Shown in pieces: positions 15,557 through 21,821 of a stretch of DNA of 25,783 nt. The translations under genes were made by a program, and so were the position numbers. The DNA comes from a virus. Below the pieces are notes generated by a model. The model was not told the DNA's origin, did not search any database, and saw only the letters and a list, made by a program, of their open reading frames with translations. The stretch is from positions 1 to 25,783 of the IMG/VR virus record IMGVR_UViG_3300028800_000292. The stretch is one strand, 5' to 3'. Numbering within the stretch: the first letter of the stretch is position 1; each line of letters starts with the position of its first letter.

Positions 15557-15733
15557 TCAGAGGACGCTAATCCCCTTCGGCCTCACGCTAAACTTATTGA
15601 TTGCCGCGACCGCATAAGCGGCTTTAAAAACCCTAACGACAAATCCATCTGCGGTAGTGTAGGAGTCAATCACGGGCCATTGGGTTGCCGTGTCACCTTC
15701 GTCGTCCATTAGTTTCCTAGCCTTTTTGGCCAT
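15557..15733 (-). CDS. Hypothetical 58-aa protein, divergent from the 15816 gene
   Basis: An ATG at 15733 opens 58 codons on the minus strand ending in TGA at 15557. The protein begins MAKKARKLMDDEG and has a central DSYTTADGFVVRVFKAAYAV and a basic end. No family is recognised. There is no ribosome site at the first ATG; Met9 has AGGA six bases upstream and is an alternative start. Support comes from the otherwise empty 270-base gap and from a plausible minus-strand promoter (TTGACT, 16 bases, TATCAT) placed about 30 bases upstream. It remains a tentative gene. Confidence 0.42.
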   Translation of the reverse strand: MAKKARKLMDDEGDTATQWPVIDSYTTADGFVVRVFKAAYAVAAINKFSVRPKGISVL

Positions 15734-15747
15734 CGGACGGAATGTTG

Positions 15748-15794
15748 TTGACAGTTAATAACGTCAATGATAATGACTTCCTTACAAAAGTCAA
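15748..15794. promoter_or_regulatory. Overlapping divergent promoter pair (copy A)
   Basis: Plus strand: TTGACA at 15748-15753, a 15-base spacer, GATAAT at 15769-15774. Minus strand: TTGACT (reverse of 15789-15794), a 16-base spacer, TATCAT (reverse of 15767-15772). The two -10 boxes overlap, so the promoters should be mutually exclusive. TTGAC/GTCAA half-sites lie at 15748, 15763 and 15790. The same layout occurs at 21571-21618. The plus promoter would serve the 51-aa gene and rusA; the minus one the 58-aa ORF. Confidence 0.45.
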
Positions 15795-15810
15795 TAATAA
15801 TTTAACGGGG
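15790..15810 (+). repeat. GTCAATAATAATTTAACGG leader element, copy A
   Basis: This stretch is nearly identical to 21614-21635; the copies differ by one T and by GGGG versus GGAG. In both places it ends in the ribosome site of a small gene and starts 15-16 bases after a -10 box, so it would lie in the 5' untranslated region. Confidence 0.6.
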
Positions 15811-15815
15811 AATTT

Positions 15816-15971
15816 ATGCTATTCACACCGGAAGACCTTGAAACACTTGAGCCTTTCTTCCAAAAAGCAATTGAGAAGAACTTATATAGAATGCAAAAGC
15901 AGATTGAGCTATTGCAGGCCGATATTAAGGCGCTCCGCTCCTTAGTCCATGCAGGCGTAATGGATGATTAA
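15816..15971 (+). CDS. Small helical protein upstream of rusA
   Basis: This 51-aa ORF starts at an ATG five bases after GGGG. The sequence, MLFTPEDLETLEPFF then IEKNLYRMQKQIELLQADI, suggests a short helix followed by an amphipathic coiled coil. The stop overlaps the next start by eight bases, a sign of translational coupling with the RusA-like resolvase. It carries the duplicated leader also found before the RHH gene at 21645. No family is recognised. A role in regulation or in assisting the resolvase is possible but not shown. Confidence 0.6.
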   Translation: MLFTPEDLETLEPFFQKAIEKNLYRMQKQIELLQADIKALRSLVHAGVMDD

Positions 15972-16299
15972 GATTATACTGCCGCTACCACCTAGCGTTA
16001 ATTGCCTGTACTCCGGTAAGGGCAGACGTCACAAGAGCAAGCGATATGAGCGGTGGGAGATAACCGCTCGCAATGCGCTGCGGTATCAGAAATTTACCCC
16101 CTTCGGTAAGGAGCCGCTAAGAGCGCATTACCGATTCGGCAGGCCAGACAAGCGCATACGGGACCTTGGCAATCTAATAAAGGCGGTTGATGATTTTATG
16201 GTGCATGAAGGTATCATTGCTGACGACAGCTGGATACATCACATAACCATTGAGTGGGCTGACGTGACAGGAGCCCATATAGAAATCAGCCTCCTGTAA
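15964..16299 (+). CDS. rusA: RusA-like Holliday junction resolvase with an altered active site
   Basis: This 111-aa protein matches the RusA family in length and pattern: LPPSVNCLYSGKGRRHKSK at the start, the RDLGNLIKAVDDF active-site helix, and GIIADDSW near residue 87. RusA resolves four-way DNA junctions as a dimer using acidic residues and a lysine. Aligned to E. coli RusA with a constant offset of three, D70 corresponds to D67, K76 to K73 and D91 to D88, but D72 corresponds to G69. Loss of that acid could reduce or alter catalysis, or D76/D77 may compensate. It is coupled to the 51-aa gene and faces the minus-strand recombination operon. Confidence 0.85.
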   Translation: MIKIILPLPPSVNCLYSGKGRRHKSKRYERWEITARNALRYQKFTPFGKEPLRAHYRFGRPDKRIRDLGNLIKAVDDFMVHEGIIADDSWIHHITIEWADVTGAHIEISLL

Positions 16300-16469
16300 G
16301 CGCCTCCAGCGCGTTGATTGTAGACATCAGGAACCCCATCCTTATAGCGAGCATGCCTCTTAAGTTCCCGGTATCGTGCTTTGCTCCACACCAACACCCG
16401 TATCTCTTTCTTATCCTGGCAATGGGCATAAGTCCCACGCTTATCATAAACAGGCGGTCGCGCTGCCAA
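16286..16469 (-). pseudogene. Ribbon-helix-helix gene split by an apparent frameshift
   Basis: Two overlapping minus-strand frames each carry half of a recognisable RHH pattern. The frame opened by a TTG at 16469, directly after the upstream stop, gives KEIRVLVWSKARYRELKRHA (a strand plus helix A). The frame one base further on, closed by TGA at 16286, gives IRMGFLMSTINALEALTGG (turn plus helix B). Removing one base near 16345-16360 joins them into a conventional strand-helix-helix of about 60 residues. Possible causes are mutation, programmed +1 frameshifting or a sequence error. A separate TTG at 16495 with AAGGAG seven bases upstream opens the second frame and is a competing reading. The segment overlaps the end of rusA by 14 bases. 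Confidence 0.4.
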
Positions 16470-16679
16470 TCAGAATGGAGGACTCTTTGGGTCAAAGGAA
16501 AACTCCTTGCAGCCTATGGGTAAAATTTCTGCCGGTATAGCCATTTTACACTGTTTGCAGATTCCGGGGAACTCCCAATTTATGCAGGCCGTGCAGGGTG
16601 TGGTGGTTAACATCTTGTTAACCTCCTCCCATGCATTCTCCAGCGCCTTGAGCAGCGAGTGCTTCTCGTGGGGAGTCAT
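16470..16679 (-). CDS. Small cysteine-rich phage protein
   Basis: This 69-aa protein overlaps the helicase stop by four bases (ATGA). The first 25 residues are a helix (HEKHSLLKALENAWEEVNKML). Cysteines at 29, 32, 41, 44 and 57 follow, then a short end closing in DPKSPPF. I recall small phage proteins with this helix, cysteines and terminal Pro-Phe layout encoded with replication/recombination genes; none has an assigned activity to my knowledge. Metal binding is likely. It is the penultimate gene of the leftward operon. Confidence 0.65.
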   Translation of the reverse strand: MTPHEKHSLLKALENAWEEVNKMLTTTPCTACINWEFPGICKQCKMAIPAEILPIGCKEFSFDPKSPPF

Positions 16680-18286
16680 TCCATATGCTCCCGCACCACG
16701 TTAAAGTATTTCCCCACCCGCTGTACATCCACCGATTTTGGCTTCCGCAACTCAGAGGAGCGTGCCAGGGCATCGGTAATGGTATTGGGAGGCTGGGTAT
16801 CGGCATGGCCGCGCCACCACGCGCAGGCTTCATTCCTGAGCTTACCGGAAGCCTCAAACAGCACCCATTTGCGGAATGACTTGGATAGGCCGCACATATA
16901 CTCAATGCGCAGGGAGTCCGGTCGCCCTTCCTTGGTATGGCGATAGTAGAAGACGTTTGTAACTTCGTGAGTCTCAATCTGGAGCTGGGTAGAGAGGACG
17001 GCGGCAGAGGATGCGGTTTTATCTATGTCCAGCTCATGCGGCGGGAACTGGAAGCCACATGCCGGACACTCCATGACTGCAGCGTGACATTCCTCCTTGC
17101 AGGCTGGGCAGATTTTAATCGGCGCTTCGCCCTTGCCCTTTTTCTTCTCTTTGATATGCACCTGGTCGATGGGGCCAAGGGCTTCCACCACCCGGCCGAA
17201 GTCCAGAAGCAAGCAGTCAGATTTATTTGGCGCTAACCGCATACCGCGCCCCGCAGTTTGTATATACAACACAGGGCTACGCGTCGGCCTCATGAATGCC
17301 ATGAGGTCAATCTGAGGTGCGTTAAATCCGGTAGTCAGAACCATGACGTTGACCACACATTGCACGTCACCACTCTTGAACCGCGACAGAATAGAATTGC
17401 GCTCTTCAGTGGGTGTTTCACCCGTCACCATTTCACAGTTAATATTGTACTTTCTGATTTCATCGCGCACATGCAGACAGTGCGTAATTCCCGCCGTAAA
17501 TACCAACCACTTGTTTCTTGCCTGCCCGAACTCAATAATCTCCTTCACGCAAGCGCGGGTTAGCATATCAACATCAACTGCCCGCTCAAGCTCCCCGGCA
17601 ATATAATCCCCACCACGCATCTTGACACCATGCACGTCCATGCGAGTCTGAACCTGCGGCGTAATGATTGGTACTAAATAGCCGCGATTGATGAGGTCGA
17701 TGATACCAATCTCATAGCATATATGAGTAAAGAGTCGCCTTTCACCCTTATGCAGATAGCCGCTATTGGCGCGAAATGGGGTTGCCGTAAATCCGATTAC
17801 CTTGAGATATGGATTAATAATCTTTAATTCCTCAATGAAGCGACGATACATGGTGTCATCTTCGGGGCTCAAGAGGTGACTTTCATCTATAACAAGTAAA
17901 TCCGGCACATGTGGATAACTCAGCGCACGCTTATACATACTCTGTATGGTTCCCATCACCACATCACCAGACAGGTCCTTCTTGCCGAGCTTATCGCTGC
18001 AAAAGCTGATGCGTAGATGCGGACAGTGCTCGGCTAATTCCTGCGCATTCTGAATGATAAGCTCGGAGACATGAGACACAAGCGTTACCCGCGTGCCTGG
18101 ATATAGGCTATAGGCGCGTTTTATAAAGTCAGCAATGATCAGGCTTTTACCGCCAGCGGTAGGGATGACCACCAGCGGATTGCCCTTCTTTTTATCAAAG
18201 TAGGCAAAGATGGAGTCCACCGCCTCCACTTGATAGTCGCGCAATGTCTTCTGTGCTGGTGTTGGAATAAAGAGGTCTGGCATCAT
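16676..18286 (-). CDS. Superfamily 2 DNA helicase (DEAD/DEAH-like) with zinc-finger-like segment
   Basis: This 536-aa protein has the SF2 motifs in order: Q19 in LRDYQVEAV, Walker A PTAGGKS (42-48), Walker B DESH (134-137), motif III FTATP (166-170), motif V region TTGFNAP and motif VI QTAGRGMR (about 343-350). Behind the two RecA-like domains is a CPAC...CPAC pair (about 384-402) and an aromatic-rich C-terminal region of unknown fold. It should unwind or remodel DNA in replication or recombination. It overlaps the nuclease gene upstream and the Cys-rich gene downstream by four bases each. Pairing with a Cas4-like nuclease suggests combined end processing. Confidence 0.9.
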   Translation of the reverse strand: MMPDLFIPTPAQKTLRDYQVEAVDSIFAYFDKKKGNPLVVIPTAGGKSLIIADFIKRAYSLYPGTRVTLVSHVSELIIQNAQELAEHCPHLRISFCSDKLGKKDLSGDVVMGTIQSMYKRALSYPHVPDLLVIDESHLLSPEDDTMYRRFIEELKIINPYLKVIGFTATPFRANSGYLHKGERRLFTHICYEIGIIDLINRGYLVPIITPQVQTRMDVHGVKMRGGDYIAGELERAVDVDMLTRACVKEIIEFGQARNKWLVFTAGITHCLHVRDEIRKYNINCEMVTGETPTEERNSILSRFKSGDVQCVVNVMVLTTGFNAPQIDLMAFMRPTRSPVLYIQTAGRGMRLAPNKSDCLLLDFGRVVEALGPIDQVHIKEKKKGKGEAPIKICPACKEECHAAVMECPACGFQFPPHELDIDKTASSAAVLSTQLQIETHEVTNVFYYRHTKEGRPDSLRIEYMCGLSKSFRKWVLFEASGKLRNEACAWWRGHADTQPPNTITDALARSSELRKPKSVDVQRVGKYFNVVREHME

Positions 18287-19245
18287 TTCACCTCACTATC
18301 CGTCCAGATAGCCCCAGACTTGAGGCGATAAGTGATGGACTTATCTGTAGCCTCAATCACTTCACCGGGCACAAACCCGGGCAATAGCAAATGAGCAGGG
18401 CATGCGGCAAGCTGCTCATCAAGAGTCAATTTCTTTCCCCACCTGGCGCAATGCCATTCCCCGCTTGCTATGGGTGAGCTGTGAACGCAGCTTCGGCAGG
18501 TTCTGTCCGGCATATCGCCCTTATGGCACACCCCTGCAAACGAACAATACCGGCATTCAAAGTAGGAGGCGTCATTGCTCAGTCGGTCAAGCGGCTCTTG
18601 GGATTGGATAATACGTTTCGCCTTGGCAATCTCATGTATAGCATGGGCCGCATCATAATCTGTACGCACACCAATCCAATCGCGTCCGCCTGGAGTTGCT
18701 ACAACAAGATAATGACGTGTACGATTGTGATAGTGGCAATAAGTCTGCGCTTGAGAATAATAAACGGGGTTCCACTTCTTTAGTGCCTGCTTTTCACCCA
18801 ACTCCACCACGGCCTTTTTAAGCTCGTTAAACTTCTTTTCTGAGCAGCATTTGACTTCAAGCACATGGGGCGTTTTTGGGGCTTGCAATATACCAAGTAT
18901 ATCCCCATCAAGATGTCCGCTAAAATGGCCATCATGGTCTTTATATCCTATTTGGTTGCCATCTTGCAGCTCGCTTATAAGTGTAATACCATCTACTGCA
19001 CGCAACCTATCAATAACAAGTTGCTCCGTCCTGTGACCATCTTCAAACCTTTTAAGCGTAGCCGCATCAAACGCCTCGTGGGCTGCGAACCGGAATCTGT
19101 ACCACGTCTTACGTGCGCAGCTTTCACCGACAGATGACATCCCCAAATATGCCCTCGGCTTCTCCTGCGCTGCCTTGGCTACAAGGGCCGCATCGGCGGC
19201 AGCCAATGTAGGGTCTTCTTCAAGGATGCTGGATAGGGAGCTCAC
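18283..19245 (-). CDS. Cas4-like/RecB-family PD-(D/E)XK nuclease with iron-sulfur cysteines
   Basis: This 320-aa protein starts at a GTG overlapping the previous stop (GTGA). The nuclease core is D113 in GHLDGD, E130 and K132 in LEVKC, and Q165/Y169 (QxxxY), with H71 and E74 further upstream. Cysteines 43, 231, 234 and 240 are spaced as in Cas4/AddB proteins that hold a 4Fe-4S cluster. A second four-cysteine set (250, 253, 266, 282) follows, probably a zinc site. Such enzymes degrade single-stranded DNA ends. No Cas1 or CRISPR is nearby, so the role is phage recombination rather than adaptation. The order ATPase, SSB-like, nuclease, helicase fits an end-processing and annealing pathway. Confidence 0.87.
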   Translation of the reverse strand: MSSLSSILEEDPTLAAADAALVAKAAQEKPRAYLGMSSVGESCARKTWYRFRFAAHEAFDAATLKRFEDGHRTEQLVIDRLRAVDGITLISELQDGNQIGYKDHDGHFSGHLDGDILGILQAPKTPHVLEVKCCSEKKFNELKKAVVELGEKQALKKWNPVYYSQAQTYCHYHNRTRHYLVVATPGGRDWIGVRTDYDAAHAIHEIAKAKRIIQSQEPLDRLSNDASYFECRYCSFAGVCHKGDMPDRTCRSCVHSSPIASGEWHCARWGKKLTLDEQLAACPAHLLLPGFVPGEVIEATDKSITYRLKSGAIWTDSEVK

Positions 19246-19628
19246 GCATTCCCCTCTTTCAGCACCAGCTTATCCCCAGCCTTCACCATTGCTAAAGACA
19301 TACTCAGCGCGTCAATCAGGCTCTGCGATGCCTTGGCGTCAAACTGCGTGGTAAACTTCACCGTCTGATTTCCAAACACCACCTCATTCTGCAAGAGCAC
19401 GTTCTTGTTCTCCCTATCCGTGCCGGTCGTGTAATGCAGTATATACATGCCCTTGAGATTGGTGTTCATGGAATGGAGCTCCTGCAGCAGGTATTCAAGC
19501 TGCGTTAACGCCTCACTCACATCCTCGTCTGACACCATGCGTAGCAAGTCCTTCATGGCATCAGACGGGCTGTGTTGAGCCTCACACGCAACGGCGTACA
19601 GGGCCTTTATGGTTGAGTGGATACTCAC
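19242..19628 (-). CDS. Hypothetical protein in the recombination operon
   Basis: This 128-aa protein starts at a GTG two bases after the SSB-like stop and ends overlapping the nuclease start by four bases. The first half is helical (IKALYAVACEAQ, then DEDVSEALTQLEYLLQELHS), and the second half is beta-rich and then helical (QTVKFTTQFDAKASQSLIDALSMSLAMV) ending in KAGDKLVLKEG. No cysteine cluster or nucleotide motif is visible, and no family is recognised. Tight coupling to both neighbours suggests it works with the SSB-like protein or nuclease. Confidence 0.7.
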   Translation of the reverse strand: MSIHSTIKALYAVACEAQHSPSDAMKDLLRMVSDEDVSEALTQLEYLLQELHSMNTNLKGMYILHYTTGTDRENKNVLLQNEVVFGNQTVKFTTQFDAKASQSLIDALSMSLAMVKAGDKLVLKEGNA

Positions 19629-19629
19629 C

Positions 19630-20193
19630 CTACTTCTTCCATCCCGGAGCTACCGGAGCAGCGGCTGGAGCAGCGGCGGCGGGAGTGCCGACATTATTCC
19701 AGTTTGGCTTTGCGGCGGCAGCAGCAGTCTGCGCCGGAGCAGCAGCGCCCTTCTTCTTAGCATCCTCTGCATCTGCGTCTACGCCGACGGGGTAGTATTT
19801 TCGGCACTCGTTTTTTGGTTCAGGATATTTAGGGTTATCGGAAGCCTTGACGATAAGCCGCCCCTGCACTGTTTTTCCCAAAAGTTCCTGATCATCATGA
19901 ATAATACCGTTAATACCGCAAGCCTTTGCCAAGTCAGCCAGACCTTCAATGCCAATCTGCCGAGCCTTCTGACTCTTGTTAACGATATTAAACCTGTCCC
20001 AGAACTTGCGATTGCTAAACTGAGGCGGCGCCTGGACGTCAAACTCAACTTCCTCGTAGACACCCTGCTTGTCGTTAGTGTCCTTTTGCTGTACGCGCAC
20101 GATAGTCATTACATATACACCGGGAGGCAGTGGATTATTGCCAGTCGGCGAAGTGCGTTCATATTGGGTGGTATCAATTCCTACGGTAGCCAT
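19630..20193 (-). CDS. DUF669-type single-stranded-DNA-binding-like protein
   Basis: This 187-aa protein starts at an ATG behind AAGGAG. The core matches the DUF669 family as I recall it: LPPGVYVMTIVRVQQK at the start of a beta barrel, EEVEFDV, NRKFWDRFNIVNKSQKARQIGIEGLADLAKACGI with the helix between barrel strands, and LLGKTVQGRLIVKA then KNECRKYYP. Such genes commonly sit beside Sak4-type annealing proteins and are thought to act as phage SSBs. Residues from about 145 are an Ala/Pro-rich disordered tail ending in PGWKK, not the acidic tail of bacterial SSB. The upstream Sak4-like gene supports the role. Confidence 0.78.
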   Translation of the reverse strand: MATVGIDTTQYERTSPTGNNPLPPGVYVMTIVRVQQKDTNDKQGVYEEVEFDVQAPPQFSNRKFWDRFNIVNKSQKARQIGIEGLADLAKACGINGIIHDDQELLGKTVQGRLIVKASDNPKYPEPKNECRKYYPVGVDADAEDAKKKGAAAPAQTAAAAAKPNWNNVGTPAAAAPAAAPVAPGWKK

Positions 20194-20204
20194 TTTTAGT
20201 CTCC

Positions 20205-21092
20205 TTACTTAGCGTTGTTGAAAAATTTAGGCAGGGTAATCTTCTGAGCGGATTGCTGCATTCCGACTTCCTTCTGCGTAGGCTGCTGGAATTGCTTGAA
20301 CCACGGGATATGGGAAGATAGTACACTCCATACATCACCCCAGTTCTTATCTTTAACTTCAATCTGCGGTGGCAAGCTGTAGCGGTTTTTAGCGCTCCAT
20401 GCTGGGCGTGCTTCAGTATATACAATGCGCTCTCCTGAGCCAACTGCGCGGTTACGCGATGCACCAAACCCAAGCTTCTCTCCGGTAAGTGCTGTACGCC
20501 AGTTAGCAAACAGAACAATGTCGCTATGTTCAACAATCTTATCCTTTGCCGATGTCTTTTCCGCATCCTGAAGTTTTGGCATGTAACAGTCAAAGCTGTC
20601 CATATCGGGCGGTGTTACCTTGCGAATGGCGGAGTGAATGATATAGATAATCATCATATCTTTTTCAAAGCGAAGGCGGTCGGAAAAGGCAATAAAGTCA
20701 TTCCAGTAGTCTATGGCCAGCTTATACCCCTTTCCGTAGCCATAATCCTCGACATTCTTAACCGGCATTCCCTTTTCATTGGTGGGCTGCTGACGCATAA
20801 GATAATTCCACACCATTGGCTCGTACCAATCGAGTGTATCGAATACGGCGGTTTTATAATTATGATTTCCATCCAATAAGGCTTGAATACTCATCATCAC
20901 ATCTTCATAGGTCTTGCACAGAGGAAACTTAGCCACATCCAGATTACCAAGGCTATTCTCCGTTGGAATAAAAATAGGCGAAGGGGCGTTGGCCGCAAAC
21001 GTACTTTTTCCTAGCCCCTCGTCCGAGTGGATAGTAATTACCGGTGGATTTTTTGTGATGCCGGTTTGAATTGATTCGAGTGAAATGGCCAT
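20205..21092 (-). CDS. RecA-fold AAA_24 ATPase, Sak4-like single-strand annealing protein
   Basis: This 295-aa protein starts at an ATG behind GGAAG. The Walker A region is SDEGLGKS (23-30), Walker B is AVFDTLD with D85, and the segment between (FIPTENSLGNLDVAKFP) is typical of phage AAA_24/Sak4 proteins. These promote strand annealing and recombination with an SSB partner. The first glycine of the usual GxxxxGKS loop is serine here (S23). The GYGKGYKLAIDYW helix and IIYIIHS strand complete the core, and the last 60 residues look less structured. It is followed by the DUF669 gene, a common pairing. Assignment as Sak4-like rests on pattern recall; a plain ATPase of the same fold is the alternative. 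Confidence 0.82.
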   Translation of the reverse strand: MAISLESIQTGITKNPPVITIHSDEGLGKSTFAANAPSPIFIPTENSLGNLDVAKFPLCKTYEDVMMSIQALLDGNHNYKTAVFDTLDWYEPMVWNYLMRQQPTNEKGMPVKNVEDYGYGKGYKLAIDYWNDFIAFSDRLRFEKDMMIIYIIHSAIRKVTPPDMDSFDCYMPKLQDAEKTSAKDKIVEHSDIVLFANWRTALTGEKLGFGASRNRAVGSGERIVYTEARPAWSAKNRYSLPPQIEVKDKNWGDVWSVLSSHIPWFKQFQQPTQKEVGMQQSAQKITLPKFFNNAK

Positions 21093-21094
21093 AA

Positions 21095-21535
21095 CTATTC
21101 TTCCTTATCTATGATTTTAATGGATGGGTTTTTTGCCTTTACGGTTCTGGCGGGACTAAAGAATGCCTTAATGTTGTCACCCCATGATTTATATAAGGTT
21201 TCGCTGACACCGTACTCAATCTTGATATAATCTTTTGGGTTTGCCCCATCAGCGGCAATCTGTTTCCAGATAGCGTCTAATTGTGCCTGGTCCCACTGCA
21301 CATCCTTGGATGTATCTATCTTGGCTATCTTATTGCCAAGCTGGAGATTGACAATGCCGAACGCCTCTGGCTTTGCACCATACAAGGCTTTAATCTCGGC
21401 TGCCTTGCGATTGAGAAGCTCATTATTCAACTTCTTCTTTGCAAGCTTTACTGCAGTCTCGTCTTCTTCTACAGCTAACAGGTGTTCGGCAAGCTCGGTA
21501 TCATTAAGTGTGGTTAGGTCGGGTATCGTTTGCAT
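21095..21535 (-). CDS. Hypothetical protein, first gene of the leftward recombination operon
   Basis: This 146-aa protein starts at an ATG seven bases after AAAGGAG and about 48 bases after a strong predicted promoter start. The first 50 residues form a charged helix (TELAEHLLAVEEDETAVKLAKKKLNNELLNRKAAEI). The middle has FGIVNLQLGNKIAKIDTSKDVQWDQAQLDAIWKQIA, and the end is basic. No family is recognised with certainty. Leading position before the Sak4-like ATPase suggests a recombination accessory. It ends two bases before the ATPase start. Confidence 0.75.
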   Translation of the reverse strand: MQTIPDLTTLNDTELAEHLLAVEEDETAVKLAKKKLNNELLNRKAAEIKALYGAKPEAFGIVNLQLGNKIAKIDTSKDVQWDQAQLDAIWKQIAADGANPKDYIKIEYGVSETLYKSWGDNIKAFFSPARTVKAKNPSIKIIDKEE

Positions 21536-21570
21536 CGCTTGACTCCTTTGGTTCGGTTTGAAAAAAGTTA

Positions 21571-21597
21571 TTGACTAATTTGTTTGCAGACTATAAT
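21571..21597 (+). promoter_or_regulatory. Rightward promoter for the RHH/primase operon
   Basis: TTGACT at 21571-21576, a 15-base spacer and a perfect TATAAT at 21592-21597. The spacer is shorter than the usual 17, a hint that an activator may be needed. Transcription would start near 21604, about 40 bases before the RHH start. It overlaps the leftward promoter. Confidence 0.6.
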
Positions 21598-21618
21598 GTA
21601 GGTGTTATTGAATGTCAA
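21590..21618 (-). promoter_or_regulatory. Leftward promoter for the recombination operon
   Basis: Reading the minus strand: TTGACA (21618-21613), a 17-base spacer, TATAGT (21595-21590). This is close to consensus with ideal spacing. The -10 boxes of the two opposing promoters share bases 21592-21595, so RNA polymerase can occupy only one at a time. Confidence 0.7.
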
Positions 21619-21635
21619 TAATAATTTTAACGGAG
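21614..21635 (+). repeat. GTCAATAATAATTTTAACGG leader element, copy B
   Basis: Near-identical to 15790-15810. Here GTCAATAA also overlaps the leftward -35 box and forms an inverted repeat with TTATTGAC at 21568-21575, with 38 bases between the arms. It looks like an operator arm and ends in the GGAG ribosome site of the RHH gene. Confidence 0.6.
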
Positions 21636-21644
21636 AAAATAAGT

Positions 21645-21791
21645 ATGCGCCAGGTCGTTTCAAAATGCTACTGTCTTCCGCCTGATATTGTAAAATGGCT
21701 AGATGCTGTAGCTAAGAAGAAGAGGCGCTCTACCAGTAGTATATTGACTGAAATACTTCTCGAAATTAAGCAGACTAAAACCTCCAAATAA
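21645..21791 (+). CDS. Ribbon-helix-helix (CopG/Arc-like) DNA-binding protein
   Basis: This 48-aa protein has its ATG nine bases after GGAG. The pattern is RHH: a short strand (VVSKCYCL, residues 4-11), helix A (PPDIVKWLDAVAKK), a basic turn with KKRRSTSS, and helix B (SILTEILLEIKQ). Such proteins bind as dimers to inverted DNA repeats. It is the first gene after the overlapping divergent promoters and is followed 30 bases later by the primase gene, so autoregulation and control of the leftward promoter are plausible. The inverted TTGAC/GTCAA sites around 21571 and 15748 are candidate operators; this is inference from position. Confidence 0.7.
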   Translation: MRQVVSKCYCLPPDIVKWLDAVAKKKRRSTSSILTEILLEIKQTKTSK

Positions 21792-21821
21792 TTAAAAAAC
21801 TACGGTGCGGGGAGCACGCCT

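Noticed and set aside
15603-15625. Possible terminator GCCGC-N10-GCGGC followed by TTT after the virion operon.
   Set aside because: The stem is only five pairs with a ten-base loop and three T's, and it lies within the tentative 58-aa ORF. Too weak to annotate.
16239-16472. Reading through the TGA at 16470-16472 to fuse the Cys-rich protein with the downstream frame (stop-codon recoding).
   Set aside because: TGA ends many other genes here, and the Cys-rich protein ends naturally in SPPF. The downstream frame is better explained as a separate, frameshifted RHH gene.
18283-19245. Interpretation of the Cas4-like protein as part of a CRISPR system.
   Set aside because: No repeat array, Cas1, Cas2 or effector gene is present; the neighbours are phage recombination genes.
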